The notes: generated from the sequence alone by a model not told the origin. Shown: positions 33,943 through 42,880, numbered from the stretch's first letter. The stretch is DNA of 64,000 nt from SZAS-79 sp965279075 (GCA_965279075.1 CBDIHI010000012.1:806001-870000); one strand, 5' to 3'. Translations and numbers: made by a program.

Positions 33943-34869
33943 ATGGCACCAGAACCAGGTACGACAGTGTGGAGTCCGGACAAGCTCCTCCCCGGCTACG
34001 AATCCACCACCTTCGACTTCCCGCCCGACTACGACGGCCCGGTCGTGGCCACGCTGGTGCGCAAAGCCGGCCTGGCGAAGCACAAGCGCGCGGTGCTGTA
34101 CGTCCACGGTTTCGTCGACTATTTCTTCCAGGCGCACATGGCGGAGCGCTTCGAGGCCGAGGGCTGGTCGTTCTATGCGGTGGACCTGAGAAAGCACGGC
34201 CGTTCGCAGCTGCCCGCGCAGCACCCCTGCTTCTGCAAGCGGATCGACGAATACTTCCCGGACATCACGCGCGCGATCCAGTTGATCAAAGACGAAATCG
34301 GTGGCCCTCTGCTGCTCGCGGGGCATTCGACTGGCGGGCTGATCACCTCCCTGTACGCCGACCACGGCGAAAGGAAGGACGCGATCGCCGCGCTCTGGCT
34401 GAACAGCCCGTTCTTCGATTTCTACGTGAAGACCGCCGACCGCTTCAAGCTCGGCATGGCCGCGGCGACGGGAATCTTCATGCCTTTCATGAAAGACCCC
34501 AAGGGACTGAGGCGCGAATACGTGGCAAGCCTGCACAAGGACTTCGAGGGTGAATGGGACTTCGACCTGAAGCTGAAGCCCCTCGAAGGCTTCCCGGTGT
34601 ACTTCGGCTGGGTGGGCGCTGCGCTGGCCGCGCACTCGAAGGTCCACGCCGGGCTGTCGATCGCCTGCCCGGTGCTCGCGATGCATTCGGACAAGGCGGA
34701 CATCGTGCTCGGCTGGCGCGACATCGCGAAATGGGCGCCGGGAATCGGGAAGGACGTGATGGTGCAGCAGTTCCCGGGAGGCCTGCACGACCTCGTGCTG
34801 TCGAAGAAAGAGGTTCGCGAAGACGTGTTCGCGAAGTTGTCGGAGTGGCTTAAGGCTCGCTTCCCGTAG
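33943..34869 (+). CDS. Alpha/beta hydrolase, monoacylglycerol-lipase-like
   Basis: A 308-residue serine hydrolase. VLYVHGFVDYFFQ gives the oxyanion HG motif, LLAGHSTGG the nucleophile elbow, MHSDKADIV a likely acid and GGLHDLVLS the catalytic His. It belongs to the Hydrolase_4 (lysophospholipase/monoacylglycerol lipase) group; the substrate is unknown. No signal peptide. Its end overlaps the sulfurtransferase gene on the other strand by 20 bp. Confidence 0.85.
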   Translation: MAPEPGTTVWSPDKLLPGYESTTFDFPPDYDGPVVATLVRKAGLAKHKRAVLYVHGFVDYFFQAHMAERFEAEGWSFYAVDLRKHGRSQLPAQHPCFCKRIDEYFPDITRAIQLIKDEIGGPLLLAGHSTGGLITSLYADHGERKDAIAALWLNSPFFDFYVKTADRFKLGMAAATGIFMPFMKDPKGLRREYVASLHKDFEGEWDFDLKLKPLEGFPVYFGWVGAALAAHSKVHAGLSIACPVLAMHSDKADIVLGWRDIAKWAPGIGKDVMVQQFPGGLHDLVLSKKEVREDVFAKLSEWLKARFP

Positions 34870-35701
34870 CCACGGGCCGCTTCGGATCGCGGCACCACTC
34901 GCTCCACGAGCCCGGATACAGCCGGGAACCCGCAAGTCCGGCGATCTCCATAGCGAGGATGTTGTGGCAGGCCGAGACGCCCGAGCCGCACTGGTGCACG
35001 ATCTGCTTGGGCGAGCGGTTGCCGAGCAGCGCGGCGAACTCTTTCGCGAGCACCTCGGGCGCCTTGTAGGTGCCGTCCTTGTTGAGGTTCTCGGTAAATG
35101 GCCGGTTCAGTGCACCCGGGATGTGGCCGCCGACCGGGTCGATGGTCTCGCCCTGGCCTGCGTATCGTCCCGAAGCGCGCGCGTCGAGCACGGTAACCTC
35201 GGACTTGCCGAGATTCGCCTGAACAAACTCGACGTCCACGTGCATGGTGCGCGGGGCGCCCTTGTAGCTCGTCGGCGCGAAATGCGGCACTTCGGCCGTC
35301 AGCGGGCGGCCTTCCTTTTCCCACTTGGTGATGCCGCCGTCGAGCACCGCGACGCTGTAGTGCCCCATCCAGCGCATCATCCACCACAGCCGCCCGGCGT
35401 ACGTGCCGTTCGAGGCGTCGTAGACCACGACCTGCTGGCCGGGCCGGACGCCCCATTCGCCGAGCTTCGCCATGAAATCGTCGGCGTCGGGCAGCGGATG
35501 ACGGCCGCTGGTAGCGGTCTTCTCGCCCGAGAGGTCGGTTTCGAGCGGCACGAAGGTCGCGCCGGAGAGGTGGCCTTCGGCGTACTGCTGCCGGCCGATC
35601 TCGTGGTTCATGAGGTCGTGGCGCACGTCGAAGATGCGCCATTCGGGGTCGCCGATGTTCTTGGCGAGCGTTGCTGTGTCGATGAGTGTGCGGTAGGCCA
35701 T
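34850..35701 (-). CDS. sseA: 3-mercaptopyruvate sulfurtransferase (two rhodanese domains)
   Basis: A 283-residue protein with an inactive N-terminal rhodanese domain (WRIFDVRHDL, YDASNGTYAGRLWW) and a catalytic C-terminal one (TVLDARASGRY, QIVHQCGSGVSACHN). The CGSGVSA loop is of the CGSGVTA type, favouring mercaptopyruvate over thiosulfate. Cytosolic; no signal peptide. It lies 23 bp downstream of the Rieske oxygenase gene on the same strand. Confidence 0.88.
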   Translation of the reverse strand: MAYRTLIDTATLAKNIGDPEWRIFDVRHDLMNHEIGRQQYAEGHLSGATFVPLETDLSGEKTATSGRHPLPDADDFMAKLGEWGVRPGQQVVVYDASNGTYAGRLWWMMRWMGHYSVAVLDGGITKWEKEGRPLTAEVPHFAPTSYKGAPRTMHVDVEFVQANLGKSEVTVLDARASGRYAGQGETIDPVGGHIPGALNRPFTENLNKDGTYKAPEVLAKEFAALLGNRSPKQIVHQCGSGVSACHNILAMEIAGLAGSRLYPGSWSEWCRDPKRPVATGSEP

Positions 35702-35724
35702 GCCGCAATTTTACCGCGTTGCAG

Positions 35725-36828
35725 CTATGCAGGACGCCCGAGTTCGCGCCTGAGGTACTCATGGAAGTGCACCAGCGCGTCCTCCATCGGCGACTGGTAC
35801 GGCCCGGTCTCGCTGATGCCCTGCTCGTACAGCGCCTTGCGGCCGCGGTCCATGCGCGTGCATATCTCGCCGTCCTCGATGGCGGTCTCCACGTAGGCCG
35901 CCTGCTCGGCCTCGACGAACTCCCGTTCGAACAGCGCGATGTCCTCGGGGTAGTAGAACTCGACGATGTTGGTGGTGAGCGTGGGCGAGCGCGGGATCAC
36001 CTGCGAAACGACCAGCACGTTGGGGTACCACTCGAGCATGAAGCCCGGGAAATAGGTGAGCCACAGCGCGCCGTGCCTGGGCTCCCTGCCGTCGAGGTAC
36101 TTGAGGCAGGCCTCGTGCCAGCGCCGGTAGACCGGCGTGCCCGCGCGGCCCAGCCCGGCCTTGGCGGCGACGACCTGCAGCGAGAAGTTGTCGCCCGACT
36201 CGAGCCGGAAGTTGTTGCAGTCGGTGAAATTCCCGAGGCCCGGGTGGAACGGGTCGACGTGGTAGACCTCGAGGTAGACCTCGATGAAGGTCTTCCAGTT
36301 GATCGCGTAGTCGTCGATCCGCACGCGGTCGAGCACGTAGCCGGAGAAGTCGAAATCGCCCGCGAGCGACAGCCCAGCGAGGTCCCTGGCCGGGTCGCGC
36401 GGGCCGGCGAACAGCATGCCCTTCCAGTTGGCGAGCGGCGACGACTTGAGCCGCACGGCGGGGTTCTCGGGGAAGTGCGGGGCGCCGAGCAGCGCGCCTT
36501 TCATGTCGTAGGTCCAGCGGTGCAGGGGGCAGACGATGTTCTCGCTGTTGCCGCTGCCCTCCAGCATGATGGCCTGCCGGTGGCGGCAGACGTTCGAAAG
36601 CAGTTCGATCCCGCCTGCATTGCGCACCAGCACCTTCGCGTGGTCCATCCACTCGAGGCTGCGGTAGTCGCCGGGGTTCGGCACCATGAGCTCGTGCCCG
36701 GCGTAGTTCGGCCCGGCGTCGAACAGCAGCTTCTTCTCGAGGGCGAAGATTTCCGGGTCGAAGTACCAGGAGACCGGCAGCTGGGCGCTCGATGGCTTCA
36801 GGCGGCCGAGGCTCGCGATGTCGGACAT
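35725..36828 (-). CDS. Rieske non-heme iron oxygenase, large subunit
   Basis: A 367-residue ring-hydroxylating oxygenase. The [2Fe-2S] motif is SNVCRHRQAIML with NIVCPLHRWTYD (CxH and Cx2H). The catalytic domain carries the mononuclear iron ligands around NWKTFIEVYLEVYHVDPFHPGL (two His). The substrate is not evident; it resembles choline/carnitine- and phthalate-type oxygenases. No small subunit or reductase gene is adjacent. It is followed by the sulfurtransferase gene and is divergent from xseB. Confidence 0.88.
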   Translation of the reverse strand: MSDIASLGRLKPSSAQLPVSWYFDPEIFALEKKLLFDAGPNYAGHELMVPNPGDYRSLEWMDHAKVLVRNAGGIELLSNVCRHRQAIMLEGSGNSENIVCPLHRWTYDMKGALLGAPHFPENPAVRLKSSPLANWKGMLFAGPRDPARDLAGLSLAGDFDFSGYVLDRVRIDDYAINWKTFIEVYLEVYHVDPFHPGLGNFTDCNNFRLESGDNFSLQVVAAKAGLGRAGTPVYRRWHEACLKYLDGREPRHGALWLTYFPGFMLEWYPNVLVVSQVIPRSPTLTTNIVEFYYPEDIALFEREFVEAEQAAYVETAIEDGEICTRMDRGRKALYEQGISETGPYQSPMEDALVHFHEYLRRELGRPA

Positions 36829-36946
36829 GATGCGGTTCCCCCTGATTCGAAGGACGATGCTGGTGAGTTGCAGGACTTGCTGGACCGCGGATTTTAGCCC
36901 ATCGGCAGATTGACCGGGGATGGGCGGTCGGCTAAGGTTCGTCCCT

Positions 36947-37228
36947 ATGGTTCGCGCCCCGCGTCAGGGTTCCCCTGACGAATCGAAACTCATTCCCGAC
37001 GGCCTCACTTTTGAGCGCGCACTCGACGAGCTCGAGAAGCTCGTCGGCCGCATGGAAGGCGGCGATTTGTCGCTCGAGGAATCCCTCGCCGCCCACAAGC
37101 GGGGGCTGGAGCTCGCGCGCTTTTGCCAGGACCGGCTCGAATCGGCGCAGCAGCAGGTCAAGGTGCTGGAGGGTGAGGTGCTGAAGTCCCTGTCCTCCGC
37201 GCAGGCCCCGGACTCCGGTGACGACTGA
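36947..37228 (+). CDS. xseB: Exodeoxyribonuclease VII small subunit
   Basis: A 93-residue protein: LTFERALDELEKLVGRMEGGDLSLEESLAAHKRGLEL, the complete XseB helical hairpin, followed by QDRLESAQQQVKVLEG. The ATG at 36947 is taken; an in-frame ATG at 36920 would add nine residues. It overlaps ispA by 11 bp, giving the xseB-ispA-dxs order typical of proteobacteria. Confidence 0.93.
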   Translation: MVRAPRQGSPDESKLIPDGLTFERALDELEKLVGRMEGGDLSLEESLAAHKRGLELARFCQDRLESAQQQVKVLEGEVLKSLSSAQAPDSGDD

Positions 37229-38132
37229 CACGCCTGAAAGGGCACCGGACTTCGCGGCATGGATGGGCGAAGTGCAGGCGCGCATGGAGTCTTCGCTTGC
37301 CCGCCTGCTGCCCGCCGCGCACGCCGTACCTGCGCGACTGCACGCATCCATGCGCTACGCGGTGCTCGAAGGCGGCAAGCGCGTGCGGCCGTTGCTGTGC
37401 TTCGCGGCCGGCGAACTGACCGGGGCCGGGCCCGACAGGCTAGAGGTCGCGGGGGCCGCCGTCGAGCTGATCCACGCCTACTCGCTCGTGCATGACGACA
37501 TGCCGTGCATGGACGACGACATCCTGCGCCGGGGCAAGCCCACGGTGCATGTCGAGTTCGACCAGGCCACCGCGCTGCTGGCAGGGGACGCGCTGCAGTC
37601 GCTCGCCTTCCAGCTGCTTTCGGACGCGAGGCTCGCCGACTCGCCCGCCGCGCAGCTCGAGATGGTGAAGGCGCTCGCCCTGGCGTCGGGCTCGCGCGGC
37701 ATGGCCGGCGGGCAGGCGATCGACCTTGCCTCCACCGGCAAGCCGCTGGCCTTGCCGGAACTGGAATTCATGCACATCCACAAGACTGGCGCGCTGATCC
37801 GCGCGGCGGTGGTGCTCGGCGCGCATTGCGGCGCGCCGCTGGATGCGGCCGCCGCGGGGAACCTCGACCGCTACGCCAAGTGCGTGGGCCTCGCGTTCCA
37901 GGTGGTGGACGACGTGCTCGACGTGGACGCGAGCACCGCGACGCTCGGCAAGACCGCCGGCAAGGACGCGATCCAGGGCAAGGCGACCTACGTGTCGGCC
38001 ATGGGCCTCGCGCGGGCGAAGGAGTTCGCCGAGGACTTGCGCCTGCAGGCGCAGGCAGCCCTTGCGCCGTTCGGCGAGCGCGCATCGCGCCTGTCGCAAC
38101 TGGCCGATTTCATCGTGCTGAGGAATTTCTGA
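37218..38132 (+). CDS. ispA: Farnesyl diphosphate synthase
   Basis: Condenses isopentenyl diphosphate with dimethylallyl and geranyl diphosphates. LEGGKRVRPLLCFAAGE binds diphosphate, HDDMPCMDDDILRRGKPT is the first Asp-rich motif, FQVVDDVLDV the second, and HKTGALIRAAV is also conserved. The start is GTG at 37218 inside xseB, and the 304-residue length is normal. Supplies ubiquinone and undecaprenyl phosphate synthesis; dxs follows. Confidence 0.95.
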   Translation: MTTDTPERAPDFAAWMGEVQARMESSLARLLPAAHAVPARLHASMRYAVLEGGKRVRPLLCFAAGELTGAGPDRLEVAGAAVELIHAYSLVHDDMPCMDDDILRRGKPTVHVEFDQATALLAGDALQSLAFQLLSDARLADSPAAQLEMVKALALASGSRGMAGGQAIDLASTGKPLALPELEFMHIHKTGALIRAAVVLGAHCGAPLDAAAAGNLDRYAKCVGLAFQVVDDVLDVDASTATLGKTAGKDAIQGKATYVSAMGLARAKEFAEDLRLQAQAALAPFGERASRLSQLADFIVLRNF

Positions 38133-38235
38133 GATGGCCGCGGTCACGGGGATCCCGGGCGGCCTGGGGGGCGCGCGTGGCGGCGAGGCAGGCACGGTTG
38201 CGGGCGCGGCGGCCCCCGGAGACTACAATCCCGCC

Positions 38236-40080
38236 ATGTACGAGCTGCTGAAGACGGTCAACGATCCCGCCGAGCTGCGCAAGCTCGACCGCAAGGGCCT
38301 CGGCCAGCTCGCGGACGAGCTGCGCGCCTACGTGCTCGATTCCGTCTCCAAGACCGGCGGGCACCTGTCTTCCAACCTCGGCACGGTCGAGCTGTCGATT
38401 GCTCTGCACTACGTTTTCAACACGCCCGAGGACCGCATCGTCTGGGACGTCGGCCACCAGACCTACCCGCACAAGATCCTCACCGGGCGGCGCGAAAGGA
38501 TGTCGACGCTGCGCCAGACCGACGGGCTGTCGGGGTTCCCCAAGCGCGACGAGTCCGTGTACGACACCTTCGGCACGGCGCACTCCTCGACGTCCATCTC
38601 TGCTGCGCTCGGCATGGCGGCGGCGGCGAAGCTGAAGGGCGAGGGCCGCCACGCGATCGCCGTGATCGGCGACGGCGCGATGTCCGCCGGCATGGCCTTC
38701 GAGGCGATGAACAACGCCGGCACGATGGACGTGAACCTGCTCGTGGTGCTGAACGACAACGAGATGTCGATCTCGCCGCCGGTCGGCGCGCTCACCAACC
38801 ACCTCGCCCGCCTGATGTCCGGGCGCATGTACGACACCGCGAAGCGCTACAGCGAACACGTGCTGAAGCGCCTGCCGGCGATGTGGGAGCTCGCCAAGCG
38901 CGCCGAAGAGCACGTCAAGGGCATGGTGACGCCGTCGACCCTCTTCGAAGAGTTCGGCTTCAACTACATCGGCCCGATCGACGGCCATGACCTCGATGCG
39001 CTGCTGCCGACGCTGGCCAACATCAGGAAGCTCAAAGGTCCGCAGTTCCTGCACGTGATCACGCGCAAGGGCCAGGGCTACAAGCTCGCCGAGGACGACC
39101 CTGTGCTGTACCACGGCCCGGGCAAGTTCAACCCGGCCGAGGGCATCAAGAAAACCTCGGGCGCGAAACCCACCTACAGCCAGGTGTTCGGCGACTGGCT
39201 GTGCGAGGTCGCGGCGAAGGAACCGCGCATGGTGGCGATCACGCCCGCGATGCGCGAGGGCTCGGGCATGGTGAAGTTCTCGCAGGCCTACCCCGAGCGG
39301 TACTTCGACGTAGGCATCGCCGAGCAGCACGCGGTCACCTTCGCCGCCGGCCTCGCCTGCGAGGGGCTGCGGCCGGTGGTGGCGATCTACTCGACCTTCC
39401 TGCAGCGTGGCTACGACCAGCTGATCCACGACGTGGCGATCCAGGGCCTGCCGGTGGTGTTCGCGCTCGACCGCGGCGGCATCGTCGGCGGCGACGGCGC
39501 CACGCACAACGGCGCATTCGATTATGCGTTCCTGCGCTGCATCCCCAACATGACCGTCATGGCGCCCTCCGACGAGGACGAGTGCCGGCAGATGCTGGCC
39601 ACCGGCCTGAACCTGCCGGGGCCGTCGGCCGTGCGTTACCCGCGCGGCAACGGGCCGGGGGCGGCGCTCGACCGGCCCTTGACCGGGCTCCCGGTGGGCA
39701 AGGGCGAGGTCCGGCGCCGCGGCAGCAAAGTGGCGATCCTCGCCTTCGGTTCGATGCTCGGGCCGGCGCTCGAGGCGGGCGGGATCCTCGACGCGACAGT
39801 GGCCAACATGCGGTTCGTGAAGCCGCTGGATACCGACCTTATCCGGTCGCTGGCCGCCGAGCACGACCTGCTCGTCACAGTGGAGGAGCACGCCGTCCTC
39901 GGCGGAGCTGGAGGCGCCGTATGCGAAGTGCTCGCTTCCATTAAAGTGGCCAACATGGTGTTGCTGCTTGGCCTGCCTGACCGGTTTATTGACCATGGCG
40001 ACCCGGTCCGGCTGCTGGCGTCCTTGGGGCTGGATGCGGCCGGAATAGTGAAATCGATCCGGGGGATAATATCCGAGTAA
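38236..40080 (+). CDS. dxs: 1-deoxy-D-xylulose-5-phosphate synthase
   Basis: Thiamine-diphosphate enzyme of the first MEP pathway step. HLSSNLGTVELSIALHYVF at the N-terminus, GHQTYPHKILTGRR, VIGDGAMSAGMAFEAMNNAG (ThDP/Mg binding) and DVGIAEQHAVTFAAGLA (transketolase Glu) are all present; length is 614. The ATG at 38236 gives the standard N-terminus. Its reading frame is open further upstream through the 103-bp gap after ispA. TACAAT lies 6 nt before the ATG. Confidence 0.96.
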   Translation: MYELLKTVNDPAELRKLDRKGLGQLADELRAYVLDSVSKTGGHLSSNLGTVELSIALHYVFNTPEDRIVWDVGHQTYPHKILTGRRERMSTLRQTDGLSGFPKRDESVYDTFGTAHSSTSISAALGMAAAAKLKGEGRHAIAVIGDGAMSAGMAFEAMNNAGTMDVNLLVVLNDNEMSISPPVGALTNHLARLMSGRMYDTAKRYSEHVLKRLPAMWELAKRAEEHVKGMVTPSTLFEEFGFNYIGPIDGHDLDALLPTLANIRKLKGPQFLHVITRKGQGYKLAEDDPVLYHGPGKFNPAEGIKKTSGAKPTYSQVFGDWLCEVAAKEPRMVAITPAMREGSGMVKFSQAYPERYFDVGIAEQHAVTFAAGLACEGLRPVVAIYSTFLQRGYDQLIHDVAIQGLPVVFALDRGGIVGGDGATHNGAFDYAFLRCIPNMTVMAPSDEDECRQMLATGLNLPGPSAVRYPRGNGPGAALDRPLTGLPVGKGEVRRRGSKVAILAFGSMLGPALEAGGILDATVANMRFVKPLDTDLIRSLAAEHDLLVTVEEHAVLGGAGGAVCEVLASIKVANMVLLLGLPDRFIDHGDPVRLLASLGLDAAGIVKSIRGIISE

Positions 40081-40090
40081 TCTAGTCGGA

Positions 40091-40099
40091 TGTTATACT
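40091..40099 (+). promoter_or_regulatory. Extended -10 promoter of folE2
   Basis: TGTTATACT (40091-40099) matches TGnTATAAT at all but one position. Initiation at the usual 7-8 nt distance would fall on or next to the folE2 ATG at 40107, predicting a leaderless mRNA. No Shine-Dalgarno is present and no -35 hexamer was seen. Confidence 0.5.
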
Positions 40100-40106
40100 T
40101 GTGAAC

Positions 40107-40907
40107 ATGAACTCAAGAGACCCGAGCACCATTCCCGACGTCCAGAGCTCGGCCGACACCCGTCGGCTCGCGATCGACAAGGTCGGCATCAAGGCGATCC
40201 GCCATCCGGTGAAGATCCAGGAGCAGGGCGGCGGCGTGCAGCACACCATCGCCATGTTCAACATGTACGTGCGGCTGCCCCAGCATTTCAAGGGCACCCA
40301 CATGTCGCGCTTCGTCGCGATCCTCAACGCCCACGAGCGCGAAATCACGGTCAAGTCCTTCCAGGTCATGCTGAAGGAGATGGTCGAGAAGCTCGAGGCG
40401 CAGGACGGCCGCATCGAGATGACCTTCCCTTACTTCATCGACAAGGCCGCGCCGGTCTCCGGCGTGCGCAGTCTCATGGACTACGAGGTCACGTTCGCCG
40501 GCGAGATCCGCAACGGCAAGCCCGTTTTTTCGATGAAGGTGCTGGTGCCGGTCACGAGCCTGTGCCCGTGCTCGAAGGAGATCTCCGACTACGGCGCGCA
40601 CAACCAGCGTTCGCACGTCACCGTGACGGCCACGACCAACGACTTCGTCTGGATCGAGGAGATCGTCGCCGTGGTCGAGAAGCAGGCCTCGTGCGAGCTG
40701 TACGGCCTGCTCAAGCGCCCCGACGAGAAGTTCGTCACCGAGCGCGCCTACGACAATCCCAAGTTCGTCGAGGACATGGTGAGGGACGTGGCCGCGGTGA
40801 TGAACCTGGACGACCGCATCGACGCCTACGTGGTGGAGTCGGAGAACTTCGAGTCCATCCACAACCATTCGGCGTACGCGTTGATCGAGCGCGACAAGCG
40901 CGCCTAG
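40107..40907 (+). CDS. folE2: GTP cyclohydrolase FolE2 (type IB)
   Basis: Makes dihydroneopterin triphosphate from GTP for folate and, where present, queuosine synthesis. The 266-residue protein has the type IB marks: HPVKIQEQGGGVQHTIAMFNMYV, VPVTSLCPCSKEISDYGAHNQR (metal-ligand Cys) and FESIHNHSAYA. FolE2 can use metals other than zinc. An in-frame GTG at 40101 is an alternative start, but the promoter position favours ATG 40107. The 3' end lies in a 22-bp tandem duplication. Confidence 0.94.
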   Translation: MNSRDPSTIPDVQSSADTRRLAIDKVGIKAIRHPVKIQEQGGGVQHTIAMFNMYVRLPQHFKGTHMSRFVAILNAHEREITVKSFQVMLKEMVEKLEAQDGRIEMTFPYFIDKAAPVSGVRSLMDYEVTFAGEIRNGKPVFSMKVLVPVTSLCPCSKEISDYGAHNQRSHVTVTATTNDFVWIEEIVAVVEKQASCELYGLLKRPDEKFVTERAYDNPKFVEDMVRDVAAVMNLDDRIDAYVVESENFESIHNHSAYALIERDKRA

Positions 40908-40929
40908 CGAGCGCGACAAGCGCTCCTAG
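40886..40929 (+). repeat. 22-bp tandem duplication at the folE2/protease stop codons
   Basis: Two adjacent 22-bp copies, 40886-40907 and 40908-40929, differ at one base (CGCGCCTAG versus CGCTCCTAG). Copy 1 ends in the folE2 TAG. In copy 2 the same CTAG supplies the stop of the convergent retropepsin-like gene. Confidence 0.85.
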
Positions 40930-41588
40930 AACCGCCTCACCAGCGTCATCCGGTCGCCGTCGCGGCGCATCTCCACGCGGTTCAGGAAGCTCATGCCGAG
41001 CAGCGGCTGGGTCAGGCCGCCGCCGTCGAGCACGATCGCATCCACGTTGAGCAGCTCGATCTCGCCGACCTTCACGCTGTCGAGCTTGATGCGGTAAGCC
41101 GGCGCCGGGCCGTTGGCGGTCTGCGCCACGCCCTTCTGGCCCTTGGCGAAATCGATCCCGAGGCGCCGCGCATCGTTGCCCGGGATCGACACCATGGTCG
41201 CGCCGGTATCGACCATGAAACGCATCGCCGAGCCGTTCACGCTTGCTTCCGCAAGGAACTGCCCGCGGCCATCGGCCGAGAGGATGACCTGCGGCGCGCG
41301 GCCGGAAGGCGCTTCGCCTCCGGTGATGTGCTGGCCCAGCGCGATGGTCCTGCGCCGGCCCGCGTCGTCGACCACGGCGCCGGCCTTGTCGACCGAGACC
41401 AGCGTCACGCCGCCCGCCTTCTGGCCGATGCGCACGCTCTGCGGGGCGCCGCCGCCCACGACGAGCACCGCGCCCTTGCCGGGGAAAACGCCGATCACGC
41501 CGATGTCGGCCGCGGGGGCCATTGCAGGAAGGCCGAGCGTCAGGGCGAGCAAAGCGGCGGCGGCCCACTTACAATCGGCAGGCTGCAT
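40926..41588 (-). CDS. Retropepsin-like aspartic protease, periplasmic (clan AA)
   Basis: A 220-residue exported protein. Signal peptide: LLALTLGLPAMAPAADIG. The C-terminal domain has FMVDTGATMVSIP (catalytic Asp in DTGA) and QPLLGMSFLNRVEM, typical of the TIGR02281-like retropepsin family of proteobacteria. The N-terminal 100 residues (GKGAVLVVGGGAPQSVRIGQ) form an accessory domain. Substrate unknown. The ATG at 41588 starts the signal peptide well; an in-frame ATG at 41606 would overlap the start codon of the divergent amidotransferase gene. Confidence 0.85.
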   Translation of the reverse strand: MQPADCKWAAAALLALTLGLPAMAPAADIGVIGVFPGKGAVLVVGGGAPQSVRIGQKAGGVTLVSVDKAGAVVDDAGRRRTIALGQHITGGEAPSGRAPQVILSADGRGQFLAEASVNGSAMRFMVDTGATMVSIPGNDARRLGIDFAKGQKGVAQTANGPAPAYRIKLDSVKVGEIELLNVDAIVLDGGGLTQPLLGMSFLNRVEMRRDGDRMTLVRRF

Positions 41589-41604
41589 CACATCGAGAAC
41601 CCGC

Positions 41605-42312
41605 ATGAAACCGATCGCCATCTTCAGGCATGCCCGCAGCGAAGGCCCGGGATATTTTGCCACATACCTCGAGCGCAAAGCCCTGCCCTGGAAGCTGATC
41701 GCGATGGACGACGGCGAGCCCGTGCCGAAGAACGTGCGCGACTTCGCGGGCATCGCGTTCATGGGCGGGCCGATGAGCGTGAACGACCCGCTGCCGTGGA
41801 TCCCGCCGCTGCTGGAACTCATCCGCGAGGCGGTCAGGAAGGACGTGCCCCTGATCGGCCACTGCCTCGGCGGACAGCTGATGTCCAAGGCGCTGGGCGG
41901 CAAGGTCGGCCCGACGCCCGCGAAGGAGATCGGCTGGGGCGAGGTGAGGATCGCCGACAATGAACTGGCGCGGGAGTGGTTCGGCGGCGTAGAGCCGTTC
42001 GCCTCCTTCCACTGGCACGGCGAGACCTTCTCGATCCCGCCGGGCGCGACGCGCGTGGCCTCTTCGGCCCTCTGCGAGAATCAGGCGTTCGTAATCGGCA
42101 GGAACCTCGGGCTGCAATGCCACGTCGAGATGACCGCCGAACTGATCCGGTCCTGGTACACCGGCGGGCGCGACGAGATCGAGGCCTCCGACAGCCCGGG
42201 GGTGCAGAAGCCCGGACAGATGGAGGCCGACATCGAGCTGCGCCTGACCAACCTGCACCACGTCGCCGACCGGCTCTACGACCGCTGGATCATGGGGCTG
42301 GCCAAGGGATAG
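41605..42312 (+). CDS. Class I glutamine amidotransferase-like protein
   Basis: A 235-residue protein of the GuaA-N-like family. VPLIGHCLGGQLMSKALGG holds the nucleophile Cys, FHWHGETFSIPPGATRVA follows, and GLQCHVEMT holds the catalytic His and Glu. Stand-alone proteins of this kind include gamma-glutamyl-polyamine or glutamate hydrolases; the actual substrate is not known. It starts 16 bp from the divergent protease gene, leaving almost no room for two promoters. Confidence 0.85.
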   Translation: MKPIAIFRHARSEGPGYFATYLERKALPWKLIAMDDGEPVPKNVRDFAGIAFMGGPMSVNDPLPWIPPLLELIREAVRKDVPLIGHCLGGQLMSKALGGKVGPTPAKEIGWGEVRIADNELAREWFGGVEPFASFHWHGETFSIPPGATRVASSALCENQAFVIGRNLGLQCHVEMTAELIRSWYTGGRDEIEASDSPGVQKPGQMEADIELRLTNLHHVADRLYDRWIMGLAKG

Positions 42313-42394
42313 CAGCGGGGCAGCCGCAGGGTAGTGTACCGGTACAGGTACGCCAACTGCCCGGAGAGCGGCTCCAAGCCTCGGGTTTGTAAAC

Positions 42395-42880
42395 CTAATC
42401 CCTGAAATTATTGAACTGCAGGGGGAGGTCCTCGACCTTGGCGCGCACCAGCTGGATGGCCGCCTGCAGGTCGTCCTTCTTGGATCCCTGAACCCGCAGC
42501 GCGTCGCCCTGGATGCTGGTGGTGACCTTGATCTTCGCTTCCTTGATGAGCTTGGCGATGGCCTTGGCCTTTTCGGTGGGCACGCCGGTCTTGACCGCGA
42601 TCACCCGCTTTACCCGCTCGCCGCCGATCTTTTCCGGGTCGTTCATCTCCAGGTAGCGGATGTCCACGCCCCGCTTGGCGAGCTTGAGGCGCATGACCTC
42701 GAGCACCTGGTCGAGCCTGGCCTCACTGTCGGCGTAGGCCGTGATCTCGAGCTCCTTCAGTTCGAAGCGCGCATCGGTGCCCTTGAAGTCGAAGCGCGTC
42801 GAGACTTCCTTGTTGGCCTGCTCGATCGCGTTCTTCACTTCCTGCTTGTTCGGTTCGGAGACGATGTCGAACGAGGGCAT
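42395..42880 (-). CDS. yajQ: YajQ family nucleotide-binding protein
   Basis: A 161-residue protein: MPSFDIVSEPNKQEVKNAIEQ, RFDFKGTDARFEL, RGVDIRYLEMNDPEKIGG and a terminal LQFNNFRD, matching YajQ across its length. Family members bind nucleotides, and some bind c-di-GMP and modulate a transcription factor. The ATG at 42880 is used. It follows an enoyl-CoA hydratase gene after 41 bp. Confidence 0.95.
   Translation of the reverse strand: MPSFDIVSEPNKQEVKNAIEQANKEVSTRFDFKGTDARFELKELEITAYADSEARLDQVLEVMRLKLAKRGVDIRYLEMNDPEKIGGERVKRVIAVKTGVPTEKAKAIAKLIKEAKIKVTTSIQGDALRVQGSKKDDLQAAIQLVRAKVEDLPLQFNNFRD

Noticed and set aside
42335..42346. 12-bp palindrome TGTACCGGTACA between the amidotransferase and yajQ genes
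   Set aside because: It lies between convergent genes, has no T-tract and no promoter nearby; GC-rich palindromes of this size can occur by chance, so no function is claimed.
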